Source: Akkermansiaceae bacterium (lineage in GTDB: Bacteria; Verrucomicrobiota; Verrucomicrobiia; Verrucomicrobiales; Akkermansiaceae). From it: 44,259 nt of DNA. A program made the translations under genes and the position numbers. Below are positions 7,227 through 15,734 of this stretch, piece after piece; the first letter of the stretch is position 1, and each line of letters opens with the position of its first letter. The notes under the pieces were generated by a model. It was not told the DNA's origin, did not search any database, and saw only the letters and a list, made by a program, of their open reading frames with translations. Location: assembly GCA_029253285.1 (NCBI GenBank), contig JAQWZU010000048.1, forward strand, positions 1 to 44,259, written 5' to 3'.

Positions 7227-10200
7227 ATGAAACGTCTCGCTTTAATGATACCGCTGGTGCTGATTGCGGCACTCTCTTTCGCGTTGAACAAAGCGGAGAC
7301 GCTGGAGGAGAAGCAGGGTCCGGTTCGGATCTTGTTTCTTGGGCATGATTCGAAACATCACAATTCCAATGCTTACTTTCCAATGCTTTCCAGGGCTTTG
7401 GGGCGGGATGGGATTTACTTCGATTACCATACCAATGTTGAGGAAGCCTTGGGAGACGCGGAGTATTTGGCGAAGTTCGATGGAGTGCTGCTCTACGCAA
7501 ACCACAACGCGATCACACCGAAGCAGTTTCAGAATTTGACGCAGTTCATTGAGAATGGCGGCGGATTTATTCCGGTGCATAGCGCGAGTGCATGTTTTGG
7601 AAACGAGCCAGAATTTGTGAAGTTGGTCGGAGGTAAGTTCGCCCATCACAAAGGGAAGGAATTCAAGACCTCGGTAGTGGCTCCGAAGCATCCGGCGATG
7701 AAGGATGTGAAGGAATTTAAAGCATGGGATGAAACATATGTGCATTCCGGTCATGGAAGTGACCGCACGATTTTAATGGTCCGGAAACCAGAGGGCGATG
7801 ACAACGTGAGTGAACCCGAGCCATGGACCTGGACCCGGGAGCAAGGAAAGGGGCGCGTTTTTTACACGGCCTCGGGACATGATCAACGGGTATGGTCGCG
7901 CGGGGAATTCCACCAACTCTTGAAGTCGGGAATTCTTTGGTCAATCGGTGATGAACGAAAGGAGAGTTACGATTTATTTGTTTCGTCGCGCAAAGCTCTG
8001 ACTTATGAAACGCGGGACAATATTCCCAACTACGAGAAGCGGCCCAAGCCATTGCGGTATCAGCATCCGCTGAGTCCTGAGGAGAGTTTGAAATATACCC
8101 AGGTTCCGGTGGGTTGGAAACTTCAGCTTTTTGCAGCCGAACCCCAGATTGTGAATCCGATTGGCTTGGCCTGGGATGAGCGCGGACGGCTTTGGGCAGC
8201 GGAGACTTTGGACTACCCGAATGAGATTAAGGCTGAGCGCAAAGGCGCGGATAAGATTAAAATTCTCGAGGACACGAATGGAGATGGTCGATGTGACAAG
8301 GTGACGGTCTTTGCTGACGGTCTCAACATTCCGACCTCTCTGACATTTGGAAATGGTGGCGTTTATGTTCACCATGCCGCCGAGACTCTCTTCCTCAAAG
8401 ACACCAATGGAGATGATAAGGCTGATGTCCGGGAGGTTGTCCTCAAGGGATGGGGAACGGGAGACACCCATGCGGGGCCGTCGAATCTTCGCTATGGCTT
8501 GGATAACCAGATTTGGGGGACGGTGGGTTATTCCGGTTTCTCCAATAATGGTCAGAGGTTTGGAATGGGAGTGTATCGTTTTACCAAGAGTGGTTCCTCC
8601 CTGGAATTTCTCCACCAATTCAATAACAATACCTGGGGAATAGGGTTCAATCCATCCGGTGACGTTTTTGGTTCCACAGCCAACAATAACCCCAGCTTTT
8701 TTGGAGGGATTCCGGCAACCATTCTTCCGGGAGGAAAAGGTCTCAGTGCCAAGATGATTGCATCGTCTCCCACCTTCCATCCCATCACGCCGAATATTCG
8801 TCAGGTCGATGTCTTTGGGGGCTACACTGCGGCAGCGGGTCATGCCTTTGCGAACTCGGACAACTTCCCGGAATCATGGCGCGGTAACAGGGCCTTTGTG
8901 GCCGGGCCGACGGGGAATCTTCTGGGCATGTTTGATACGAGTCGTGATGGTGCGGGATATAAATCTAAGAATGCTTTTCAGTTAGTTGCTTCGGCTGACG
9001 AGTGGTTTTCGCCGGTTGCTGCCGAAGTAGGTCCCGATGGAAACCTTTGGATCTCGGATTGGTATAATTTTATCATTCAGCATAATCCGACACCGAATGC
9101 GGGTCGAGGTGGATACGATGCCAGGAATGGAAAAGGAAACGCTCACATCAACCCAAACCGGGATCGGCAACATGGACGAATCTATCGCTTGGTTTGGGAT
9201 GAAGCGCCAAAGTCAAAAACGAAGTCGCTTGCGGGAGCTTCCACCAATGAATTGGTTGCGGCATTATCCGACCCCAATCAGTTCTGGCGGTTGACGGCGC
9301 AGAAGCTTTTGGTCGATGGTGAGAAGGTTGAGGCCTTACCAAAATTGAAGGCTCTTGTCGCGAATCGCGGTGTGGGTTCGATCCATGCTCTGTGGAGTCT
9401 TGATGGTCTGGGCGCTCTGGATTCCGAGACTCACCGTGGTGCGTTGCTTTCGACGGATCCTGTCTTGCGGAGAAATGCCATTCGTGCTCTTCCGCATACT
9501 CAAGCGGGTGTCGCCCTGATGTTTCAATCAGGCGTGATCAACGATTCGGATCTCACCACTCGTCTTGCGGCATTCGTTGCCTTGGCGAAATTTCCATCAA
9601 GTGATCCGGTTAAGAATGCCGTCACTTCTCTGGGCAATAACGAAGTAAACCAAAAAGACGTTTGGTTGTCGGCAGCTCTGGCTGCGTCGAGGGAGAGGCA
9701 TCAGGCCGCAGATTTAGCTGATTTGGAATATGAGGAGTCGAAAAAGAATCTCGTGGAAAACGTGAACTGGAAGGTTTTCATTCATAGCGGGAGTGGGGCT
9801 CAACATATGCTTCCGGAAAAAGAGGGTTCCAAGGGAGGGAAATGCTTAAAAATTGAATCTGCAAAACCGACCGACACTTCGTGGGGAGGGGTGGTTCAGG
9901 TTAAGCCGAACACGCGATATCGCTTGCGGGGAAAAATAAAAACAGAGGGTATTAAAGGTGGCGGAATGGGAGCGCTTTTTAATGTTCACGAACTACAGAG
10001 TCCTACGCGCGTTGCCACCAAGGCTTTGAAAGGAAAGAACGGCTGGACTGAAGTCTCGGTGGACTTCAATTCGATGGGGCGCTCCAAGATTACCATCAAT
10101 GCACTCTATGGTGGTTGGGGTCAATCAACCGGAACAGCTTGGTGGGATGAGATCCGACTTTCTGAATTGGTTGCGGTTCCCAAGGTCGTTTCGAAGGTGA

Positions 10201-10490
10201 AACTGAAACCCGGCGACGGCGCGCGGGGGAAGGTTCTCTTCAATACCCATCCGGTGGCTGCTTGTAACCGATGTCATGCGATTTCTGGAACAGGTGGCGT
10301 AATCGGGCCGTCTCTGGATACCATTGCTGGAAGGAAAGACCCCGACTACATCAGGAGATCCCTTCTTGAACCGAATACGGAAATAGCGGAAGGTTATCCC
10401 TTGAAGGTATCGCCAATGCCTCCGATGAATCTCCTTTTGGAGCCTCAAGAGATTGAGGATATTTTGGCCTATCTTCAGACACTGAAATAG
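7227..10490 (+). CDS. Exported ThuA / PVC-type dehydrogenase / HEAT / CBM-like / cytochrome c fusion protein
   Basis: A 1087-residue protein with an N-terminal signal peptide or anchor (MKRLALMIPLVLIAALSF). Domains in order: ThuA-like (about 30-240, opening RILFLGHDSKHH and including GGGFIPVHSAS); a PVC-type membrane-bound dehydrogenase propeller (about 280-640, with NPIGLAWDERGRLWAAETLD and two DTNGD loops); helical HEAT-like repeats (about 655-810); a beta-rich carbohydrate-binding-like segment (about 835-960); and a C-terminal cytochrome c with CNRCH at 1013-1017 and a candidate axial methionine in SPMPPM. ThuA proteins act on 3-keto-disaccharides in trehalose and sucrose catabolism. The propeller resembles glucose/sorbosone dehydrogenases. 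The fusion suggests periplasmic sugar oxidation or cleavage with electrons passed to the heme. The activity is inferred; the domain order is read from the sequence. Confidence 0.85.
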   Translation: MKRLALMIPLVLIAALSFALNKAETLEEKQGPVRILFLGHDSKHHNSNAYFPMLSRALGRDGIYFDYHTNVEEALGDAEYLAKFDGVLLYANHNAITPKQFQNLTQFIENGGGFIPVHSASACFGNEPEFVKLVGGKFAHHKGKEFKTSVVAPKHPAMKDVKEFKAWDETYVHSGHGSDRTILMVRKPEGDDNVSEPEPWTWTREQGKGRVFYTASGHDQRVWSRGEFHQLLKSGILWSIGDERKESYDLFVSSRKALTYETRDNIPNYEKRPKPLRYQHPLSPEESLKYTQVPVGWKLQLFAAEPQIVNPIGLAWDERGRLWAAETLDYPNEIKAERKGADKIKILEDTNGDGRCDKVTVFADGLNIPTSLTFGNGGVYVHHAAETLFLKDTNGDDKADVREVVLKGWGTGDTHAGPSNLRYGLDNQIWGTVGYSGFSNNGQRFGMGVYRFTKSGSSLEFLHQFNNNTWGIGFNPSGDVFGSTANNNPSFFGGIPATILPGGKGLSAKMIASSPTFHPITPNIRQVDVFGGYTAAAGHAFANSDNFPESWRGNRAFVAGPTGNLLGMFDTSRDGAGYKSKNAFQLVASADEWFSPVAAEVGPDGNLWISDWYNFIIQHNPTPNAGRGGYDARNGKGNAHINPNRDRQHGRIYRLVWDEAPKSKTKSLAGASTNELVAALSDPNQFWRLTAQKLLVDGEKVEALPKLKALVANRGVGSIHALWSLDGLGALDSETHRGALLSTDPVLRRNAIRALPHTQAGVALMFQSGVINDSDLTTRLAAFVALAKFPSSDPVKNAVTSLGNNEVNQKDVWLSAALAASRERHQAADLADLEYEESKKNLVENVNWKVFIHSGSGAQHMLPEKEGSKGGKCLKIESAKPTDTSWGGVVQVKPNTRYRLRGKIKTEGIKGGGMGALFNVHELQSPTRVATKALKGKNGWTEVSVDFNSMGRSKITINALYGGWGQSTGTAWWDEIRLSELVAVPKVVSKVKLKPGDGARGKVLFNTHPVAACNRCHAISGTGGVIGPSLDTIAGRKDPDYIRRSLLEPNTEIAEGYPLKVSPMPPMNLLLEPQEIEDILAYLQTLK

Positions 10491-10565
10491 TTCATCTTGG
10501 GAAGATGAAGCTTGACCCGGCGGGGAGGGTTAAGCCTAACTCATTGGAAGACACAGTCTTTTAAT

Positions 10566-13500
10566 ATGATAGATCATCATCGTTTTCTCTTAAGGTGTTT
10601 TCTGGCGATCATTCTCTCGCTCTTCTCGAATTCTACTTTGTCCGCTCAATCTGTGGTCATTTCCGAATTCATGGCCTCCAATGACAACATTTTGAATGAT
10701 GAGGATGGCGATAGTGAGGACTGGATTGAGATATTTAATGAAGGTGCATCGGTGGTGAATCTTACCGGATGGCATTTGACTGACGATGCCGCTTTGCTGA
10801 CAAAGTGGACCTTTCCGAATGTCACTCTTGATCCCGGAGAGTTGCTCGTTGTTTTCGCATCCAATAAAGATCGGGTTGATCCGGCGGGAGAGTTGCATAC
10901 AAACTTTAAGCTCTCCAGTTCGGGCGAATATCTCGCGTTGGTTCGGGATGATGGGGCGACGGTGGAATATGATTTCGGCCCAAGCTATCCTCAACAGGTC
11001 ACTGACGTGTCCTATGGACTTCAGCAGTCGACCAACACTACGACCCTAATCGCAGGTGGTGCTTCCGCGAAATACAAGGTTCCCACGAATGCCACCGATG
11101 ACGTCAATGAGGGGACTAATCCCAACTCATGGATCGGAACCAATTTCAACGACACCTCCTGGATCAGCGCAACGACCGGGATCGGATATGCGACGGGTAG
11201 TCCCGATGCTTATGATCCTTTTATTGCGAGCGATGTGCAGACAGAAATGTCCTCAAACGGGCGTCCCTCTATCTATATTCGGATTCCCTTCACCGTTGCT
11301 AATCCAACTGACTATTCGTCGTTGAGCTTGAAGATGAAGTACGACGATGGCTTCGTGGCTTATCTCAATGGCGATCCTCTTTCAGTCGCTGAGATCAATA
11401 ATCCGTCGCCCGATCAACTGAACTTCGAATCAATCGCGACGGCAACCCATGATGATGGAGACTCGATTGTTGATGAAGTTTTCCCGCTTTCGACTTCACT
11501 TCTTAATGTGGGAAACAACGTGCTGTGTATTCACGGACTGAATCGTTTTGCGACAAGCTCAGATGCGCTTTTTCTACCGACACTCGAGGGGGTCGAAATC
11601 ACCGGAGGTGCGACACCGGCCTACTTCACCTCGCCTACACCGGGATCGGCGAATATTGCCGGAGTTTCCTCTCCCGGGCCGCTCGTTCGGAGTGTGACAA
11701 AAGACCTGCCGCCTTTGGATCTCGGTGCTGGAAATCTCGTCATCGAAGCGGATATCACTCCGACACTCAATCCCATTGCCAGTGTCAGTTTAGTTTCACG
11801 GATCATGTATGGAGGAGAAACGACGCTTGCCATGGTAGACGACGGGACGGGAGCTGATACGACCGCAGGTGACGGAATTTACACGGCCACAATTTCAACC
11901 GCCGGAATGACGGCCGGGCAGATGCTCAGGTGGCGGGTCACTGCTTTGGATACGATGGGAGACAGTTCAAAATTGCCGCTTTTTCCTGATCCTTTGGATT
12001 CACCGGAATATTTTGGAACAATTGCGGAGGATCCATCGGTGGACAGCTCCAACCTTCCGATTTTTCATTGGTTCACCTCCAGCCCGAGTGGAGCCACCAC
12101 CAATTCAGGATCGCGTGGATCGGTTTATTACTTAAATCAATTCTACGATAATATCCAGGCTGATCGGCATGGGCAATCGACTGGTGGCTTTCCCAAGAAG
12201 AGCTACGACTTTGACTTTAATAAAGGAGATCGCTTTCTCGTCGAGCCCGGAGGGAACCGTGCCAAGGACATCAACATGCTCACTAACTGGGCGGATAAAT
12301 CCAAGACGAGGAACACCATTGGCTATGAGATGATGCGGAAGTCAGGTCATCCTGCACACTATGCCTTTCCGGTAAGAATTCAGCAGAACGCTGCCTTTTT
12401 TAATATTGCTGATTTCGTGGAAGATGGCGATGACCGCTATCTGGAGAGAGCGGGCCTGGATGGAGAAGGGGCGCTTTATAAAATGTATAACCGTCTCGAT
12501 TCCTCCTCGAGCGGGATCAACAAGAAGACCCGCAAAGAAGAGAGTAATAGTGATCTCGCTGCTTTGGTTTCAGGGTTGGGGCAGTCGGGAGAGGCCAAGT
12601 TACGCTTCGGGTATGACAACATGAATATCCCGGGAACGATCAATTATTTGGCTGCTCTCGATATGACGAATAATAGCGATCACGGACATAAAAATTATTA
12701 TCTCTATCGTGATACCAATGGGACTGAGGAGTGGCGTCCGTTGATTTGGGATATCGATCTCAATCTTGGGCGGAATTGGCGGAGTGGGCCGGCATATTTT
12801 GACGACGTTTTTCGCGATAATAACCTCCGGGCGGGGCCCTCTAATCGGATGAAGGATCTGGTTTTCGATGATTCGACTTTGAACAATATGTTCCGTCGTC
12901 GGGTAAGAACTCTCATGGATGAAATGTATGGTTCTCCTTCCTCTCCAAATAATTATTTGCAAGATCGCGTCAATGAATTGGTGGCTTTGATCGATCCGAC
13001 TGATGACAATGCTAATACGGGATCAGACGACGCGGATCTTGATTATCAGCTGTGGGGATCATGGGGGAACAACAACGCGATGCGTGCTGCTTCCAATCGT
13101 ATCTTAACGGAGTATATCCCTTCGCGTCGCGCCCAGCTTTATGGTCTTGGCGAGCTTCCTTCGGCACAACCGGTGGCGGCTCCGATCAATATTAGCTCGG
13201 TTGATTTTAATCCGGCATCGTCAGGGGCATCGTCAGATCAGAGCGGGGAATATTTCACTTTGACCAACCTCAATACCTACGCTGTGGATTGTTCCGACTG
13301 GGTGATTTCCGGAGGAGTATCGCTCACCCTGCCGCCGGGGGCGGTGATTCCGGTCGGAGGGACACTCTACGTGGGAAGAGATGCCGTGGGATTCAGAGCG
13401 CGGAGTGTGAGTCCGAAGGCTGATGAGAAACGGTATCTCGTGAGCGGGTATGGCGGGCAGCTTTCAGCGAGGGGTGAAACGATTCTCCTCCACGATCATC

Positions 13501-14483
13501 TTGGTAACCTCATCGATAGCGAGACCTATGTCGGAAGTGAAACACCATCGCAGCAATATTTGCGGATCACCGAATTGCTTTATGCTCCGGTTGGGCCGAC
13601 GGCAGGAGAGCTTGCAAGCATACCAACCTTGAGCGCATCGGATTTCGAATTCATTGAGTTGGTTAATAACAATCAAGTGAATCTGGATCTCAGTGGTGCC
13701 CGGTTTGTTGAAGGTGTCACGATGACCTTCGCAGGTGGAACGGTCTTGAGCCCCGGACAAAGGATTATCGTGGTCGCAAACCAGGCGGCCTTTGAGTTGC
13801 GGAATGGAGCAGGGCAGCCGATCCTTGGAGAGTTCACCGGGAATCTCAGTAATGGTGGAGAAGAAATCCAAATCATCGACAGCGTTGGGGAGAATGTCCT
13901 CGAATTTAGCTACCGCGACGACTGGTATGGTCAAACTGATCAGGACGGCTATGCCTTGTCTTTGCTGGATCCGCTTGGGACGCCGGTCACCGATTTTGAC
14001 CAGGTTGAAAACTGGGGGATCAGTTTAGCGGTTGGAGGAGATCCCGGACAATCGGCTTCGGGGTTTTCGTCGAGTTTCGAGTATTGGAAAAACCAGGAAT
14101 TCACCCAAGCTCAGGTTTTGGACCCCTTGGTAGTCGGGGAGCTTGTTGACCTCGATGGCGACACATTGGGAACTCTTCTCGAATATGCTCTCGGACTTGA
14201 TCCAGAGGTAGCCGACACAGGTTTGGGATATAGCAGCTTGATCGCGTCTGACGGGGGTTCAGATTACCAGGCTCTCAGTTTTAGGCGGCAGAAAAATACC
14301 CTGGATATGACCTACACGGTGCAAGTTAGTGACGATCTTGAAAACTGGAATCCTATTTCCCAGGTCGTTGGGACGCCCGTCGACAATGGCGATGGCACGG
14401 AGACAGTGATTATTCGCGATGCTTTGGTTCATCCGGCGGGTAATCAGAGATTCATCCGCTTGTCCGTTGCTCTGACTCCCTAG
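10566..14483 (+). CDS. Secreted lamin-tail-domain / CotH-kinase-like protein, 1305 residues
   Basis: A very large secreted protein. ATG 10566 is followed by a clear signal peptide ending near LSAQS; the frame also has a TTG at 10512, which is unlikely. A lamin-tail domain follows (about 27-145, VVISEFMASND ... DWIEIFNEG). Next come a beta-rich stretch and a CotH-like domain (about 590-860, with LDGEGALYKMYN, KNYYLYRDTNG and PLIWDIDLNLG). Two more lamin-tail-like domains (about 875-1115) and a C-terminal module (VDLDGDTLGTLLEYALG ... YTVQVSDDLENW) complete it. CotH of Bacillus spores is a protein kinase, but function in these long Gram-negative proteins is unknown. It follows the ThuA fusion by 75 bases on the same strand and may belong to that operon. 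The C-terminal module is a type often found on verrucomicrobial surface proteins. Confidence 0.85.
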   Translation: MIDHHRFLLRCFLAIILSLFSNSTLSAQSVVISEFMASNDNILNDEDGDSEDWIEIFNEGASVVNLTGWHLTDDAALLTKWTFPNVTLDPGELLVVFASNKDRVDPAGELHTNFKLSSSGEYLALVRDDGATVEYDFGPSYPQQVTDVSYGLQQSTNTTTLIAGGASAKYKVPTNATDDVNEGTNPNSWIGTNFNDTSWISATTGIGYATGSPDAYDPFIASDVQTEMSSNGRPSIYIRIPFTVANPTDYSSLSLKMKYDDGFVAYLNGDPLSVAEINNPSPDQLNFESIATATHDDGDSIVDEVFPLSTSLLNVGNNVLCIHGLNRFATSSDALFLPTLEGVEITGGATPAYFTSPTPGSANIAGVSSPGPLVRSVTKDLPPLDLGAGNLVIEADITPTLNPIASVSLVSRIMYGGETTLAMVDDGTGADTTAGDGIYTATISTAGMTAGQMLRWRVTALDTMGDSSKLPLFPDPLDSPEYFGTIAEDPSVDSSNLPIFHWFTSSPSGATTNSGSRGSVYYLNQFYDNIQADRHGQSTGGFPKKSYDFDFNKGDRFLVEPGGNRAKDINMLTNWADKSKTRNTIGYEMMRKSGHPAHYAFPVRIQQNAAFFNIADFVEDGDDRYLERAGLDGEGALYKMYNRLDSSSSGINKKTRKEESNSDLAALVSGLGQSGEAKLRFGYDNMNIPGTINYLAALDMTNNSDHGHKNYYLYRDTNGTEEWRPLIWDIDLNLGRNWRSGPAYFDDVFRDNNLRAGPSNRMKDLVFDDSTLNNMFRRRVRTLMDEMYGSPSSPNNYLQDRVNELVALIDPTDDNANTGSDDADLDYQLWGSWGNNNAMRAASNRILTEYIPSRRAQLYGLGELPSAQPVAAPINISSVDFNPASSGASSDQSGEYFTLTNLNTYAVDCSDWVISGGVSLTLPPGAVIPVGGTLYVGRDAVGFRARSVSPKADEKRYLVSGYGGQLSARGETILLHDHLGNLIDSETYVGSETPSQQYLRITELLYAPVGPTAGELASIPTLSASDFEFIELVNNNQVNLDLSGARFVEGVTMTFAGGTVLSPGQRIIVVANQAAFELRNGAGQPILGEFTGNLSNGGEEIQIIDSVGENVLEFSYRDDWYGQTDQDGYALSLLDPLGTPVTDFDQVENWGISLAVGGDPGQSASGFSSSFEYWKNQEFTQAQVLDPLVVGELVDLDGDTLGTLLEYALGLDPEVADTGLGYSSLIASDGGSDYQALSFRRQKNTLDMTYTVQVSDDLENWNPISQVVGTPVDNGDGTETVIIRDALVHPAGNQRFIRLSVALTP

Positions 14484-14486
14484 GAA

Positions 14487-14527
14487 CCAAAAATAATCCC
14501 CTGACAAACTTTCGAATGTCAGGGGAT
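14487..14527 (-). terminator. Rho-independent terminator of the tRNA-Phe transcript
   Basis: A perfect 11-base-pair stem (14496-14506 with 14517-14527) encloses a 10-base loop. Read on the minus strand it is followed by TTATTTTTGG, a U-rich tail. On the plus strand the stem is followed by GTAAAAAAG, so it should mainly end minus-strand transcripts and is a poor terminator for the lamin-tail gene. Confidence 0.75.
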
Positions 14528-14536
14528 GTAAAAAAG

Positions 14537-14612
14537 TGGTGGCTCATCTCGGATTCGAACCAAGGACACGCGGATTTTCAATCCGCTGCTCTACCAACTG
14601 AGCTAATGAGCC
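14537..14612 (-). tRNA. tRNA-Phe (anticodon GAA)
   Basis: On the minus strand the 76 bases fold as a full cloverleaf. The acceptor stem GGCTCAT pairs with ATGAGCC, the D arm includes AGCTCAGTTGGTAGAGC, the anticodon stem is GCGGA/TCCGC with loop TTGAAAA (anticodon GAA), and the T arm contains GGTTCGAATCC. Discriminator A is followed by an encoded CCA. The gene lies between pdxH and a minus-strand terminator, and may share the upstream transcript or have its own promoter in the ~80-base gap. Confidence 0.95.
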
Positions 14613-14691
14613 ATGCAGTGTGTGCTGCGGGCGGCGTGATAATGGCCGATGCGAGAATTGGCAACAGAAAATCAACTTTGAGCGCGATTTT

Positions 14692-15333
14692 TTACGGGCT
14701 GAGGCGGGAGATCTGCCATTGATTATCATTTAGCTCGAAACAGATCCGGTCATGTAGGCGGCTGGGGCGACCTTGCCAGAATTCGATGCAGGTTGGCTTG
14801 AGTTGATAGCCGCCCCAAAAACCAGGCAGGGGGACTTCCGAGGTTTCGGGATACTTTTGCCGAAAATCTTCTTCACGCTCAATAAGTTGCTCCCGGCTGA
14901 CGACTTCACCTGATTGCCATTCGGAAACCCAGGCTCCAATTTGAGATCCATAGGGTCGGGAGTGGAAGTATTCTTCGGAAATCTCGCGTGACGTTTTTTC
15001 GACTGTCCCGCGGATGTTAACCTGGCGCTCGAGCTCCTTCCAAAGAAAGGTTAAGGAAGCATTTGGGTTTTCAGAGAGGTTACGGGCTTTTTTTGAATGA
15101 TAGTTGGTGAAGAACTGAAAGGTCTCCTCGTGGAGTCCTTTTAGGAGGACTGTTCTACTGGAAACCTCACCGCCACTGCCACTCGTTGCCAGGGTCATGG
15201 CATTGGGTTCGATAATGCCGGCTCCCTGGGCTTCGATCATCCATTTTTCGAATTGTTGAAACGGATTCGAATCAGCTTCATTCTTGCGCAGTCCTTTTTG
15301 GGTGTAGTTTTCCCTGAGTTCGCCGAGTTTCAT
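14692..15333 (-). CDS. pdxH: Pyridoxamine/pyridoxine 5'-phosphate oxidase
   Basis: This FMN enzyme oxidises pyridoxine- or pyridoxamine-5'-phosphate to pyridoxal 5'-phosphate, the last step of the DXP-dependent vitamin B6 route and of salvage. It has 213 residues, the usual length. Family landmarks are SSRTVLLKGLHEETFQFFTN, SKKARNLSENPNASLTF, SRPYGSQIGAWVS and, at the end, a GRPSRLHDR stretch that forms part of the PLP/FMN site. The ATG overlaps the stop of the upstream small membrane protein gene in an ATGA arrangement, so their translation is probably coupled. The product would serve, among others, the PLP-dependent GcvP encoded at 21599. Confidence 0.95.
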   Translation of the reverse strand: MKLGELRENYTQKGLRKNEADSNPFQQFEKWMIEAQGAGIIEPNAMTLATSGSGGEVSSRTVLLKGLHEETFQFFTNYHSKKARNLSENPNASLTFLWKELERQVNIRGTVEKTSREISEEYFHSRPYGSQIGAWVSEWQSGEVVSREQLIEREEDFRQKYPETSEVPLPGFWGGYQLKPTCIEFWQGRPSRLHDRICFELNDNQWQISRLSP

Positions 15334-15617
15334 TTTTTTGTATCGGGATCGATTTCGTCGTCGTTGATTTCGAGGGCGACATATTCATCGCCTTCTTTCG
15401 CCAGTCTGATTTGGTTGATCCAAAGAACCGCAACAATCCCGAGAAACGCGAAGGACAGCTCGAGGAAAAACGGGGTGAACATGATACCCGAGATCTTGCG
15501 GAAAAACTCTCCGGCAAATCCAGGCAAAGCACCCAGTGCGAAGATGCCGATGACGATCAACGTAATCGCAAGGATGGGGATGAATCCGGTCAGGAGAAGT
15601 TTCGTCCGTTTGGTCAC
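15330..15617 (-). CDS. Small membrane protein of unknown function upstream of pdxH
   Basis: A 95-residue protein with two hydrophobic segments (about 8-32 and 43-68) and an acidic, charged tail (KEGDEYVALEINDDEIDPDTKK). It starts at GTG 15617 and its stop overlaps the pdxH ATG by four bases, which supports it being a real translated gene. No known family is recognised. The topology suggests a bitopic or hairpin inner-membrane protein with both ends in the cytoplasm. The promoter for this gene and pdxH would lie in the 117-base gap shared with the divergent cysS gene. Confidence 0.6.
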   Translation of the reverse strand: MTKRTKLLLTGFIPILAITLIVIGIFALGALPGFAGEFFRKISGIMFTPFFLELSFAFLGIVAVLWINQIRLAKEGDEYVALEINDDEIDPDTKK

Positions 15618-15734
15618 GTGGGGAGAATTGCAAAATATCGCCGCTCTGGCAATGTCTGCGATTGTCGGGGTGGGATGATCAATGGAGGCAGGTGGTGCTT
15701 GCCCGCAGGCCGTTCACTGGTTAAGTCTCCGCGC

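Noticed and set aside
15411-15734. Longer cysS start far upstream
   Set aside because: The frame is open to 15411, but this part is antisense to the small membrane protein gene and reads as unrelated, charged residues. The family start fits GTG 15735.
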